Part shown: piece by piece, positions 1 to 7,777 of the stretch
How the letters are laid out: each line of letters begins with the position of its first letter
How positions within the stretch are numbered: position 1 is the first letter of the stretch
Assembly (NCBI RefSeq): GCF_014863405.1
Contig: NZ_JACZZA010000016.1
Location: 24,166 to 88,165, forward strand
Reading direction: 5' to 3'
Source of the DNA: Dyella acidiphila
GTDB taxonomy: Bacteria > Pseudomonadota > Gammaproteobacteria > Xanthomonadales > Rhodanobacteraceae
Length of the DNA stretch: 64,000 bases
Position numbers and translations under genes: made by a program
The notes under the pieces: model-generated
Databases searched by the model: none
Told to the model about the DNA's origin: nothing
The model's input: the letters and a program-made list of their open reading frames with translations, nothing else

Positions 1-50
1 TGCGGCTGGTGCCGCCGAAGTAGTCATTGCGCCGGGATGTGTGCTTAACG

Positions 51-134
51 GCCGTCATTCCCGCGAAAGCGGGAATCCATGTTGCCCTGGAGCATAAAGT
101 CAAAATGGATTCCCGCTTTCGCGGGAATGACGGC
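51..134. repeat. Extragenic palindrome doublet (REPIN-like), perfect 30-bp arms
   Basis: The arm at 51-80 is exactly repeated in inverse orientation at 105-134, separated by 24 nt, and each arm contains the core CCCGCGAAAGCGGG. An element with the same arms and the same 24-nt loop length lies at 49616-49699, and diverged relatives lie near 12400, 22395 and 23341. The size and doublet arrangement match REPIN elements of Gammaproteobacteria. No RAYT transposase is visible in this window. The rest of 1-215 shows nothing further. Confidence 0.85.
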
Positions 135-215
135 AGTGGGGGCGGGGCGATAAGGCGACAGTGCGGTAAGGCGACAACGCGACGAGGCAGCAACACGCCG
201 TCCGCAGCACAACAC

Positions 216-899
216 TTACAGATTCACCTCAACCACCTGCTGCTCCGGCTGATACACCGCCGGGTACAGCCGCTTCAGCCGCGCCACCTTCGGCGCATCG
301 TTGATCACGATATACGCATCGTCCGGATGATTGCGCGCGTAGTCCTGGTGGTAGGACTCGGCCGGATAGAAGCCCCGCAGCGGCTGCACCAGCGTGACAA
401 TCGAGGCATCGAACACCTTGGCCGTATCGAGCTGGGCGATATATGCCTGGGCGACTTTCTGCTGCTGCGCATCGGCGTAGAAAATTTCGGAGCGATATTG
501 CGTACCGGCGTCCGGACCTTGCCGGTTGAGCTGGGTGGGATCGTGCGCCACCGCGAAGTAGATCTTCAGCAGCTGGCCGTAGCTGATCACCGCCGGATCG
601 AACACGATCTTCACCGACTCGGCGTGGCCGGTATTGCCCTCGCTGACATCGTCGTAGTGCGCCGTGTCGGCATCGCCGCCGCTGTAGCCGGCCCACACTT
701 GGCGCACGCCGCGCACATGCTCGAATACTTCCTGCATGCCCCAGAAACAGCCGCCGGCCAGCACCGCGGTTTCGCTGCCGTGCGCGGCCGCCTTGGGGGC
801 GTCGACACCCGGATCGGGGAGATTGGCGTTGCCTGCCACCGCGGTGCAGGCGGTGAGGCTGGCGAGGGCAAATGCATAGACCAGGCGGGACGGTTTCAT
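216..899 (-). CDS. msrA: Peptide-methionine (S)-S-oxide reductase MsrA, predicted lipoprotein
   Basis: Reduces S-sulfoxide methionine in damaged proteins. The protein has 227 aa with the MsrA signature GCFWG (catalytic Cys51), followed by GYSGGD, GHAESV and YHQDY. The start was chosen at complement 897-899 because GGAGG precedes it at good spacing; an upstream extension would run into the S4 gene region and is not MsrA-like. The N-terminus has a basic n-region, a hydrophobic stretch and an LTAC lipobox (Cys18), so the enzyme is probably a periplasm-facing lipoprotein, and Thr at +2 argues against inner-membrane retention. No cysteine follows Cys51, so the usual C-terminal resolving Cys is absent and a one-Cys mechanism is implied. 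It lies 67 nt downstream of the S4 gene and is probably the last gene of the RNase-barstar-S4 unit. Confidence 0.93.
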   Translation of the reverse strand: MKPSRLVYAFALASLTACTAVAGNANLPDPGVDAPKAAAHGSETAVLAGGCFWGMQEVFEHVRGVRQVWAGYSGGDADTAHYDDVSEGNTGHAESVKIVFDPAVISYGQLLKIYFAVAHDPTQLNRQGPDAGTQYRSEIFYADAQQQKVAQAYIAQLDTAKVFDASIVTLVQPLRGFYPAESYHQDYARNHPDDAYIVINDAPKVARLKRLYPAVYQPEQQVVEVNL

Positions 900-966
900 G
901 GAGCCTCCGTAAGCATGCTGATGCCTGCTATTCGCCGGGGTGCAAGCGGAAGTTACGGCCGCCGCA

Positions 967-1182
967 TCAGCCGAGTACGCGAATCGCCACGTCGTCCAAC
1001 TGCACGGTCTGGCCTGCGTGGATCTTGCAGGTTTTGCGCAGCTCCTGCTGGCCGTCCACATAGACCGCGCCGCTGGCCACAATCTGCTTGCCCTGGCCGC
1101 CGCTGTCACACAGGCCCACCAGTTTCAGCAACTGGTTGAGTTCGACGTAGTCGCCTTCAAGTTCGAAATCGATCTGTTCCAT
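967..1182 (-). CDS. Small S4-domain RNA-binding protein (YbcJ-like)
   Basis: A 71-aa protein that is essentially a single S4 RNA-binding fold, with the typical pattern ELNQLLKLVGLCDSGGQGK, then VYVDGQ and the closing VQLDDV. The length fits the stand-alone YbcJ family. It probably binds structured RNA (rRNA or tRNA), but the target is unknown. Its ATG lies 2 nt after the stop of the barstar gene, so the two are almost certainly co-transcribed. That places an RNA-binding protein in one unit with an RNase and its inhibitor, though a functional link is only suggested by position. Confidence 0.85.
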   Translation of the reverse strand: MEQIDFELEGDYVELNQLLKLVGLCDSGGQGKQIVASGAVYVDGQQELRKTCKIHAGQTVQLDDVAIRVLG

Positions 1183-1184
1183 AT

Positions 1185-1622
1185 CTAACGGTGTGTGGGC
1201 AGGGAAATGGGATGTTCGGGCAGGCTCAGGAAAGCGAAGAACGGACGGTTCTGGTCGATCGCGAAGCTGGCCGACTCGTGCAGGATGCCGAGCAGGGTGT
1301 CGAAATCTTTGGCGGCGGCCTGGCGCAGGTCGCTGGCATGGTCGAGCAGCAAGGCATGGCCGATGCCGTGCAGCCAGCCCAGGTCGCGCAGGCTGTCCAC
1401 CAGCGCATCCCAGTTGTGGCCGAAGCCGGCAGGCAGCTTCAGCGCCATGGCCATGCGCCGCAGCAGGTCGCTTTTATCGTGGCAGCCGGCCAGGTCGGCG
1501 CGGCAGACATACAGATTGCCTTCTTCCGCCGCGGCGGCGAGCGCGTCGAAATCGGCCGCGTCGACGAAGTACACGCCGCCGTCGTGCGCCTGGGTAAGAT
1601 CGAGTGCACCTTCCGCGCTCAT
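1185..1622 (-). CDS. Barstar-family RNase inhibitor
   Basis: A 145-aa cytoplasmic protein of the barstar family. The diagnostic stretch is FGHNWDALVDSLRDL, where family Asp residues contact the RNase active site; the C-terminal half has the beta-strand/helix pattern of barstar (HALLLDHAS, then FFAFL). It overlaps the upstream RNase gene by ATGA (1619-1622), the usual coupling for inhibitor and enzyme. Its role is presumably to neutralise the RNase before export or when it returns to the cytoplasm. About 40 residues precede the fold and are not covered by the classical barstar length of about 90 aa. Confidence 0.9.
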   Translation of the reverse strand: MSAEGALDLTQAHDGGVYFVDAADFDALAAAAEEGNLYVCRADLAGCHDKSDLLRRMAMALKLPAGFGHNWDALVDSLRDLGWLHGIGHALLLDHASDLRQAAAKDFDTLLGILHESASFAIDQNRPFFAFLSLPEHPISLPTHR

Positions 1623-2047
1623 CGATACACCTGGAACGCCTGGAAGCTGTGGTAGTGATCGCCGGTGTAATAGAACACCGCCGGCGGCGTGCCGCCGGTA
1701 ATGATGCGGCGCGTGCCGCGATTGCCCGCATCCGGCGTATCGACCGTGTATTCGTGATAGAAGCCGTGCGGCTGCTGCGGCAGCAAGCCTTCGTAATTGC
1801 CGAATACGGCGCCGTCCTGGCTATACGGGAAGGGGCCGTGGTGCAGGATGCGCACCAGGGTGTCGCAGGCCTGCGGCGGCATGAACGCCGGCAGGTTCGC
1901 GTTGACGGCGGGGCAGTTGTCCTTGGGCAGGCTGACATTGCCCTGCGACACCATCGCCGGCGCACGGGCCGGATGGTTGTTCAAATAAACCAGTACGCCG
2001 ATCAGGGCGAACAGCAATAGCAAGGGGATGAGGCGTGACCTCGACAT
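1619..2047 (-). CDS. Secreted or membrane-anchored barnase-like guanyl-specific ribonuclease
   Basis: A 142-aa member of the microbial N1/T1-barnase RNase family. The catalytic residues are visible: Glu99 in HEYTV, Arg113/Arg114 in GTRRII and His131 in GDHYHSF, with YEGLLP upstream as in barnase homologues. Residues 5-22 form a hydrophobic N-terminal segment, so the enzyme is exported or anchored facing the periplasm. The start ATG at complement 2045-2047 was chosen because GGAG lies about 7 nt upstream; an in-frame ATG 12 nt earlier has no ribosome binding site. Translation is coupled to the barstar gene by ATGA overlap. No RHS, CDI or T6SS delivery domain is attached. Confidence 0.9.
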   Translation of the reverse strand: MSRSRLIPLLLLFALIGVLVYLNNHPARAPAMVSQGNVSLPKDNCPAVNANLPAFMPPQACDTLVRILHHGPFPYSQDGAVFGNYEGLLPQQPHGFYHEYTVDTPDAGNRGTRRIITGGTPPAVFYYTGDHYHSFQAFQVYR

Positions 2048-2244
2048 CGCGAACTCCATGCGAGCGGCAACGCGCAGTGTAGTGCGTTCCGCGCTGCTAT
2101 TCGCGCGGCGCATGCATGGCACGCGGCCGTCGGGGCAGCGCGTGGTTCTGGTGTTGCAGTGCGAGGTTGCATCCGTGACTTCCGGCGAGCTTGTCGCAAG
2201 GGCTGGGCAAGCTAGACTGCCGCTTTGCCCTGCCCGGAGTCCTC

Positions 2245-3915
2245 ATGGCCCTCTCTTCTTTGTCCCTGCGTCTGGCCGGATGCGGCGCCCTGCTGGTGTT
2301 TGCGTCGGCGACGCCGGCCTGGTCGATGGCGGATGCTCCCGCGCCGGATGCGGCGACCGTGCAGCCGGCACCGGACGCGCTGCCGCCGATGCTGCAGGAC
2401 TTCGATGCGTACATGGACAACGTATGCAAGACCTTCAAGGTGCCGGGCATTGCCGTGGCGATCGTGAAGGACGGCAAAGTAGTACTGGAAAAGGGTTATG
2501 GCCTGCGCGAAGCCGGCAAGCCCGATCCGGTCGACGCGCATACGCTGTTCGCAATTGCCTCCAATACCAAGGCCTTCACCGCCGCCGCGCTGCAGATGCT
2601 GGCCGAGCAGGGCAAGGTGGATATGGATGCGCGCGTGACGGACTATCTGCCGTGGTTCCAGATGTCCGATCCCTATGTGACGCATGAGATGCGCGTGCGC
2701 GACCTGCTGGCGCACCGCAGCGGCCTCAGCCTGGGCGCGGGCGATCTGCTGTACTGGCCGCCGACCAGCTACACCACCAAGGACGTGGTCGAGCGCCTGG
2801 CCAAGGTGCCGCTCGCCAATGGTTTCCGCAGCCACTACGCCTACGACAACATCCTGTTCGCAGTGGCCACGCTGGTGATCGAGAAAGTCTCCGGCCAGAG
2901 CTATGCCGATTACGTGCGCCAGCATATTTTCCAGCCGGTAGGCATGGACGAATCGCTGATCGACATGACCTATCTGAAGCCGGGCATGGACTACGCGATG
3001 GGCCATGCACTGTTCGATTTCAAGGATCTGAAGCCGGTGCCGCCGATGGCCTGGCTCAACGACCCGGGTGCCGGCGGCATCTATGCCAGCGTGCACGACC
3101 TGGCCAAATGGATGAACGTGCAGCTGGCCGGCGGCGTATTGCCCGGCAACGACGCCAGCGGCAAGCCGCGCCGCCTGTTCTCGCAGGACAGCCAGAACCA
3201 GATGTGGACGGTGCTGACCCCGATCCCGGTCAGCAAGCCGCCGATTCCGGAACTGCAGCCGCTGATGCCGAATTTCTCCGGCTATGGCGAGGGCTGGTTT
3301 CTCAGCGATTACCACGGCCAGAAACTGGTCTGGCATACCGGCGGCTGGCCGGGCATGGTCTCGCGCCTGACCCTGGTGCCTGGGCAGAACCTTGGTGTGG
3401 TGGTGCTGACCAACCAGGAATCCGGCGCCGCCTTCAATGCGGTGACCTACCGGGTGCTCGATGCCTACCTCAACGCCGCCAACAAGACTGACTGGACGGC
3501 GGTGTACGAGAAGGCCACGCAGCACGCGCATGGCGATGCCGACGACAGCTGGAAAAAGCATGAAGCCGAGCGCAATGCAGGCAGCAAGCCTTCGCTGCCG
3601 CTGGCCGGTTATGCCGGCACCTACCGCGACCCGTGGTACGGCGACATCGTGATCAGCGACGAAGGCGGCAAGCTGCGACTGCGCTTCAGCAAGACCAGGC
3701 AGTTGATCGGCACCATGGAGCCGTGGCAGCACGATGTGTTTATCGTGCGCTGGGACGACCGCGCCTTGAACGCCGATGCCTTCGTCAATTTCGCGCTCGA
3801 CGACGATGGCCATGTGCGCGAGGTGCGCATGCAGCCGATTTCGCCGCTGACCGATTTCAGCTTCGACTTCCAGGATCTGCGCCTGGTGCCGCTGAAAGAG
3901 GCGAAGGCCGATTGA
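2245..3915 (+). CDS. Exported serine hydrolase, class C beta-lactamase/penicillin-binding family, with DUF3471-like C-terminus
   Basis: A 556-aa protein. The start ATG at 2245 is preceded by GGAG, and the N-terminus looks like a Sec signal peptide (hydrophobic 9-22, possible cleavage after AWS near residue 27). The beta-lactamase-fold motifs are complete: SNTK (Ser106, Lys109), YDN (200-202) and HTG (364-366). The last ~100 residues (GYAGTYRDPWYGDI onward) match the DUF3471-type beta domain common in EstB-like esterases and D-amino peptidases. Substrate cannot be read from sequence; peptidase or esterase is as likely as beta-lactamase. The gene stands alone, facing away from the RNase operon, and is followed by a REP-like hairpin. 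Confidence 0.88.
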   Translation: MALSSLSLRLAGCGALLVFASATPAWSMADAPAPDAATVQPAPDALPPMLQDFDAYMDNVCKTFKVPGIAVAIVKDGKVVLEKGYGLREAGKPDPVDAHTLFAIASNTKAFTAAALQMLAEQGKVDMDARVTDYLPWFQMSDPYVTHEMRVRDLLAHRSGLSLGAGDLLYWPPTSYTTKDVVERLAKVPLANGFRSHYAYDNILFAVATLVIEKVSGQSYADYVRQHIFQPVGMDESLIDMTYLKPGMDYAMGHALFDFKDLKPVPPMAWLNDPGAGGIYASVHDLAKWMNVQLAGGVLPGNDASGKPRRLFSQDSQNQMWTVLTPIPVSKPPIPELQPLMPNFSGYGEGWFLSDYHGQKLVWHTGGWPGMVSRLTLVPGQNLGVVVLTNQESGAAFNAVTYRVLDAYLNAANKTDWTAVYEKATQHAHGDADDSWKKHEAERNAGSKPSLPLAGYAGTYRDPWYGDIVISDEGGKLRLRFSKTRQLIGTMEPWQHDVFIVRWDDRALNADAFVNFALDDDGHVREVRMQPISPLTDFSFDFQDLRLVPLKEAKAD

Positions 3916-3960
3916 GATTGAACAGCCGGTCATGCGCGGGGCCGCCGTAATGTTTGGCCC

Positions 3961-3988
3961 CGTCACCCCGGCGCAGGCCGGGATGACG
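3961..3988. repeat. Single REP-like palindrome
   Basis: GTCACCCCGGC and GCCGGGATGAC form imperfect inverted arms around a 4-nt centre between the beta-lactamase-fold gene and the esterase gene. It resembles half of the 23341-23429 doublet and could act as a transcript-end hairpin. Confidence 0.6.
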
Positions 3989-4065
3989 GGATGGGGCAGG
4001 TCGGCGGGTAGGGCATGACGGGTTCGATCGGACTGGACATTCACGCAAGTTCATAGGGGATATTC

Positions 4066-5706
4066 ATGCGTCAACGTCAATTTGTCTTGGCTGCGTTGCT
4101 TGGCGCCGGCCTGCTGGCCGGCATGTGCGGATGGGCGCGACAGGATGTGCCGAGCGTTCCCACGCACCGCTTCTTCCACGTGCAGCTTGGCGCGCATGAA
4201 ACGCAGCCAGTGTCGGGACGCCTGCTGCTGTTCGCCATGGATGCGACGGCGGCCAAGGCGCAATCCAAGGGCGGTCCGGTGACGGACATCGATGCCGACC
4301 CGTTCCATCCCAACGGAACGGCGATTGCCGCGGAGGATATCGATCGCCTGGTGCCGGGGCAGATGGTCGATATCGATGCCGACCGGCTGGCGTTCCCCAG
4401 CGCGTGGTCGAAACTGCCGCCCGGCGACTATGCCGTGCAGGCAGTGCTGGACGTGCATCACGATTACAACTATTCCGGGCGCAGCGCGGGCGATCTGGTC
4501 AGCAGCGTGGTGAACGTGCACCTGCCGTCCAGCGAGATTCCCAGCCTTAGCCTCGACCAGACGGTGCCGGCGCGGGATCCGTGGCAATTGCCGGCGTCCA
4601 TGCCGCAGCAGCTGCGCGACGGCGCCGCCGCAGCGCGCGAACATTCGCAGCTGGTGGATTTTGTCAGCCCGTCGCTGTCGGCATTCTGGGGGCGTCCCAT
4701 CCATATGCTGGGCCGGGTGCTGTTGCCGCCCGGCTACGATGCTGCAGGCGCCGCGCACTATCCCACCGTGTATTACACGCATGGTTTCACCGGCAACATC
4801 GATCGTTTTGCACGCGTCATGGCCTATGTCGAAAACGGCATGGCCAGCAAAGCGATGCCGCCGATGATCTGGGTGTTTCTGGATGAGTCCAGCGCCACCG
4901 GCACGCACGAGTTCGCCGACTCGGTCAATAACGGACCTTGGGGCCAGGCGCTTACCACCGAACTGATTCCGTATCTGGAAGCGCATTACAAAATGGACGG
5001 CGGTGCGAACGGCCGCTTCCTCAACGGCCATTCCTCCGGCGGCTGGGCCACGCTGTGGTTGCAGACGCGTTATCCCGCGGTGTTCGGCGGTACCTGGTCC
5101 ACCTCGCCCGATCCCAGCGATTTCCACGACTTCACCGGACCGGATCTGTACGCGCCGCATGCCAACGTCTATCGCAAGCCGGACGGCACGCCGTGGCCGC
5201 TGGTGCGCGACCAGGGCAAGGTGCTGGGAACCTTCGAGCAGTTCGCCAAGATCGAGCGCGTGCTCGGCCCTTACGGCGGCCAGATGGCCTCGTTCGAATG
5301 GGTGTTCTCGCCGCGCGGCAAAGATGGCCGCCCGCAGCCGATGTTTGATCGCGATACCGGCGATGTCGATCCGGCGGTGGTGGCGTACTGGCACGATCAC
5401 TACGACATCGCGCACCGTCTGCAGGAAAACTGGCCGGCGCTGAAGCCGGACCTGGATGGCAAGATCCATCTTTACGTAGGCACCGCCGATACCTTCTACC
5501 TGGACGGTGCCGCGCACCGGCTGCAGGCCGTGCTGGACGGTCTCCACGCCCATGCCGAATTCCGCTTCGTGCCGGGCCGCACCCATTTCGATCTGTATAA
5601 GGAAGGTGACGATTCCTTTGCATTGCTGCGGCAGATCAGCTGGGCCATGTACGGTGTGGCCCGCCCGGGTGCCAGGCAGCCGGCGTCCGCCAGCCAGTCC
5701 CCGTGA
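4066..5706 (+). CDS. Exported alpha/beta-hydrolase esterase (esterase D/Fes-like)
   Basis: A 546-aa protein. An N-terminal signal peptide (hydrophobic 6-20) is followed by about 190 residues of beta-rich N-terminal domain. A PF00756-like esterase domain then starts around YPTVYYTHGFTG. The nucleophile elbow is GHSSGG with Ser323, WVFLDESS precedes it, and the C-terminal GRTHFDLY supplies the likely catalytic His. AGGGG stands 6-7 nt before the ATG. It probably acts in the periplasm or outside the cell on an ester or siderophore-like substrate, but the specificity is unknown. It is separated by 150 nt from the preceding hydrolase gene and may be transcribed with it. Confidence 0.85.
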   Translation: MRQRQFVLAALLGAGLLAGMCGWARQDVPSVPTHRFFHVQLGAHETQPVSGRLLLFAMDATAAKAQSKGGPVTDIDADPFHPNGTAIAAEDIDRLVPGQMVDIDADRLAFPSAWSKLPPGDYAVQAVLDVHHDYNYSGRSAGDLVSSVVNVHLPSSEIPSLSLDQTVPARDPWQLPASMPQQLRDGAAAAREHSQLVDFVSPSLSAFWGRPIHMLGRVLLPPGYDAAGAAHYPTVYYTHGFTGNIDRFARVMAYVENGMASKAMPPMIWVFLDESSATGTHEFADSVNNGPWGQALTTELIPYLEAHYKMDGGANGRFLNGHSSGGWATLWLQTRYPAVFGGTWSTSPDPSDFHDFTGPDLYAPHANVYRKPDGTPWPLVRDQGKVLGTFEQFAKIERVLGPYGGQMASFEWVFSPRGKDGRPQPMFDRDTGDVDPAVVAYWHDHYDIAHRLQENWPALKPDLDGKIHLYVGTADTFYLDGAAHRLQAVLDGLHAHAEFRFVPGRTHFDLYKEGDDSFALLRQISWAMYGVARPGARQPASASQSP

Positions 5707-5893
5707 CTGGCTAGGCACTTTCGTACGTCGGCGTATTGATAAATCTGATTTTCAGGCATAGTTACCGCCGCAAACGTCGTCGGTGACTGGCGTTTGGGGG
5801 TGTCGTTTCTGCCGAGGCGGCACGGCGGGAACGCCGTTCATCATGGGCGGCGCGCTTCCTGCATCGGGGCATTTCAAGCTGGAGGGAATCACG

Positions 5894-6397
5894 ATGAAAT
5901 CATTTGGGTTGATCGCAGTATTGGCGGCCGCGTTCATGGCTGCCCCGGGAGTCTATGCACAGTCAGCCGCACCGGCCGCCGGTAGCACCACCACCGTAAC
6001 CTGCAAGGACGGCACGACGCAGTCGGTCACCACCACCAAGGGTGCCTGCCACGGGCACAAGGGCATCGACAAGTCGGCCACCAGTGCGGCCGGCTCCAGT
6101 TCGGGCAGCAGCAGCGCCGGCAGCAGCAGCGCGAGCAGCAACAGCTCGGCGTCCAGCGCCGCCGCCGCGCCTGCCGCCGCCAGCAAGTCGACGGCAGCAT
6201 CGAAGTCCGCACCGGCCGCCACGCCGGCTGCCGGCGGTGGTCCTGGCCAGGTATGGGTGAACACCGGATCCAAGACCAAGGCGTATCACTGCCAGGGCAG
6301 CAAGTGGTATGGCACCACCAAGCAGGGCAAGTACATGAGCACGTCGGATGCGCAAGCTGCCGGCTACCACGCCGCCAAGGGTGAAAAGTGTTCCTGA
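5894..6397 (+). CDS. Exported DUF3761-type small protein with Ser/Ala linker
   Basis: A 167-aa protein; the ATG at 5894 is preceded by GGAGGG. Residues 1-22 are a signal peptide ending in VYAQ. A short Cys-containing domain follows (TCKDGTTQSV...GACHGHKG, DUF3761-like), then a ~60-residue Ser/Ala/Gly low-complexity linker. The C-terminal domain (VWVNTGSKTKAYHC, KWYGTTKQGKYM) is of a type often found in cell-surface proteins of this order. It probably lies in the periplasm or at the surface with function unknown. A strong intrinsic terminator follows the stop. Confidence 0.8.
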   Translation: MKSFGLIAVLAAAFMAAPGVYAQSAAPAAGSTTTVTCKDGTTQSVTTTKGACHGHKGIDKSATSAAGSSSGSSSAGSSSASSNSSASSAAAAPAAASKSTAASKSAPAATPAAGGGPGQVWVNTGSKTKAYHCQGSKWYGTTKQGKYMSTSDAQAAGYHAAKGEKCS

Positions 6398-6426
6398 TGT
6401 AATGCAAGCACGGGTCATTTCGACAG

Positions 6427-6455
6427 CGGGCCGGTTTATGCCGGCCCGTTTTTTT
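6427..6455 (+). terminator. Rho-independent terminator
   Basis: CGGGCCGG pairs with CCGGCCCG across a 6-nt loop, directly followed by seven T residues. It ends the DUF3761 transcript just before the convergent VOC gene. Confidence 0.93.
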
Positions 6456-6457
6456 AT

Positions 6458-6883
6458 CTACGGCGTGCGCCACGGATCGTAGCTGCCGAACCACCACATA
6501 TGGCCTTCCAGGTCGCGGCAGCCATAGCCGGCGCCGCCGTAATCCTTTTCCGCATACTCGTCGATGATCACGGCGCCCGCGGCCTTTGCCCGCTCGTAAT
6601 GCGCCTTGCAGTCGCGCACGGTGACCGCCGCGCATTGCGTTTCGCGGCCCTGGATTTCATCCGGCTGCGCCATATGCTGGCCGAAGCCGTCGGGGCTGGC
6701 ATCGCTGAGCATCACCATGCCGGCACCGAAAGTCAGCTGCGCATGCATCACGCGGCCGTGCTCGTCTTCGTGGACAGCATGCTTTTCGAAGCCGAACGCC
6801 TTGCACAGCCAATCGATCGCCGCATGGGCGTTGCGGTAGCGCAGGCAGGGAATGATGGTGCTGCCGTGGATGGGCTGGGTCAT
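6458..6883 (-). CDS. VOC-fold (glyoxalase/bleomycin-resistance, PhnB-like) protein
   Basis: A 141-aa protein starting MTQPIHGSTIIPCLRYR. It has the paired beta-alpha-beta-beta-beta pattern of VOC proteins: the first half contains AIDWLCKAFGFEKHAV and FGAGMVML, the second ERAKAAGAVIIDEY and YGCRDLEGHMWWFGSY. It is probably a metal-dependent dioxygenase or isomerase-like enzyme, or a binding protein; the substrate is not deducible. The start at complement 6881-6883 was preferred because longer versions add an Arg-rich stretch foreign to the family. It is monocistronic and convergent with the DUF3761 gene. Confidence 0.85.
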   Translation of the reverse strand: MTQPIHGSTIIPCLRYRNAHAAIDWLCKAFGFEKHAVHEDEHGRVMHAQLTFGAGMVMLSDASPDGFGQHMAQPDEIQGRETQCAAVTVRDCKAHYERAKAAGAVIIDEYAEKDYGGAGYGCRDLEGHMWWFGSYDPWRTP

Positions 6884-6962
6884 GGCATGGCCTCTTGCTG
6901 GAAGGTTGCCCAAGCCTAAGCCGGCGGCGCGGCGCCGTCTTGTAGATTTTTTTGCGCGCGGG

Positions 6963-7775
6963 TCAGAGCGGCAGGTGGTTGAGATAAGGGCCGCGCAGCG
7001 CCGCAAATTCAGAGGGTGTGATGCCGGCAAAGCGGCGGAATTCGTGGGCCAGGTGTGCCTGATCGCAATAACCGCCTGCGGCGGCCATGCGCGCCCAGTC
7101 GATCCGTGCGGCCGGCTGCGCCAGGTCGACCACGGCGCGGAAGCGCATCAATCGCGCGTATTGCTTGGCGGTCATGCCGACATGGCGTCGAAACAGCAGG
7201 CCGAAGCGGTGCGCCGAATAGCCGCTGTCGCGCTGCAGCTGCGCGATGGAAGGTACATCCGGCATGCGCCCCAGCGCGGCTACCGCATGCAGGATGGCCG
7301 CATCGCACGACGGTTCGGGCGTCAACTGGCGCAGCCATTGTTCCAGCACGGCCACGCGTTGCGACGGGAGTCTGGTTTCCAGCAGCCGCTCGCGCAGCCG
7401 GCGTGCCGTTGCGCCGAACAGGTCCTGCAGATTGATATCGCAGCGGGCGAGTTCTTCGGCATTCAAGCCGATCAGCGCATGGGCTCCGCCGGGGCGAAAA
7501 TTGACGCCCATCACGCGCACTTGCTCGGCCGTATCGATAAGCCAGCTTTGCCGGTAAGGGCCGCCAATCACGCTGCCGGAAGCACGCTCGCAGTAACGGG
7601 TATGGTCGTCGCGATAGACCCGGGTCTCGTCTTCCAGCAGGTTGATGATCAGGCCGGTGCAGGGATCGGGCAGGATGCGCTCGTAGCGGAAGGCGCCTGC
7701 CGGCATCTCCCAGTCCCAGATGGCTTCGATAAGCGAAGCCAGCGGCGGGGCCGGGACGATGCGCAGCATGCCCAT
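6963..7775 (-). CDS. AraC-family transcriptional regulator
   Basis: A 270-aa protein starting MGMLRIVPAPPLASLIEAIWD. The N-terminal ~150 residues form the ligand-sensing part of the DUF6597 type (GGPYRQSWLID, MGVNFRPGGAHALIG). The C-terminal AraC domain has two helix-turn-helix motifs: SIAQLQRDSGYSAHRFGLLFRRHVG and AAAGGYCDQAHLAHEFRRFAG. It begins 2 nt after the stop of the MscS-type channel gene on the same strand, so the two are probably translated from one message. The ligand is unknown. Confidence 0.9.
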   Translation of the reverse strand: MGMLRIVPAPPLASLIEAIWDWEMPAGAFRYERILPDPCTGLIINLLEDETRVYRDDHTRYCERASGSVIGGPYRQSWLIDTAEQVRVMGVNFRPGGAHALIGLNAEELARCDINLQDLFGATARRLRERLLETRLPSQRVAVLEQWLRQLTPEPSCDAAILHAVAALGRMPDVPSIAQLQRDSGYSAHRFGLLFRRHVGMTAKQYARLMRFRAVVDLAQPAARIDWARMAAAGGYCDQAHLAHEFRRFAGITPSEFAALRGPYLNHLPL

Positions 7776-7777
7776 GG

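Noticed and set aside
2212..4044. Minus-strand frame of 610 codons opposite the beta-lactamase-fold gene, and a similar 555-codon frame at 4051-5718
   Set aside because: Both lie exactly opposite well-supported hydrolase genes and encode His/Arg/Gln-rich strings without family motifs.
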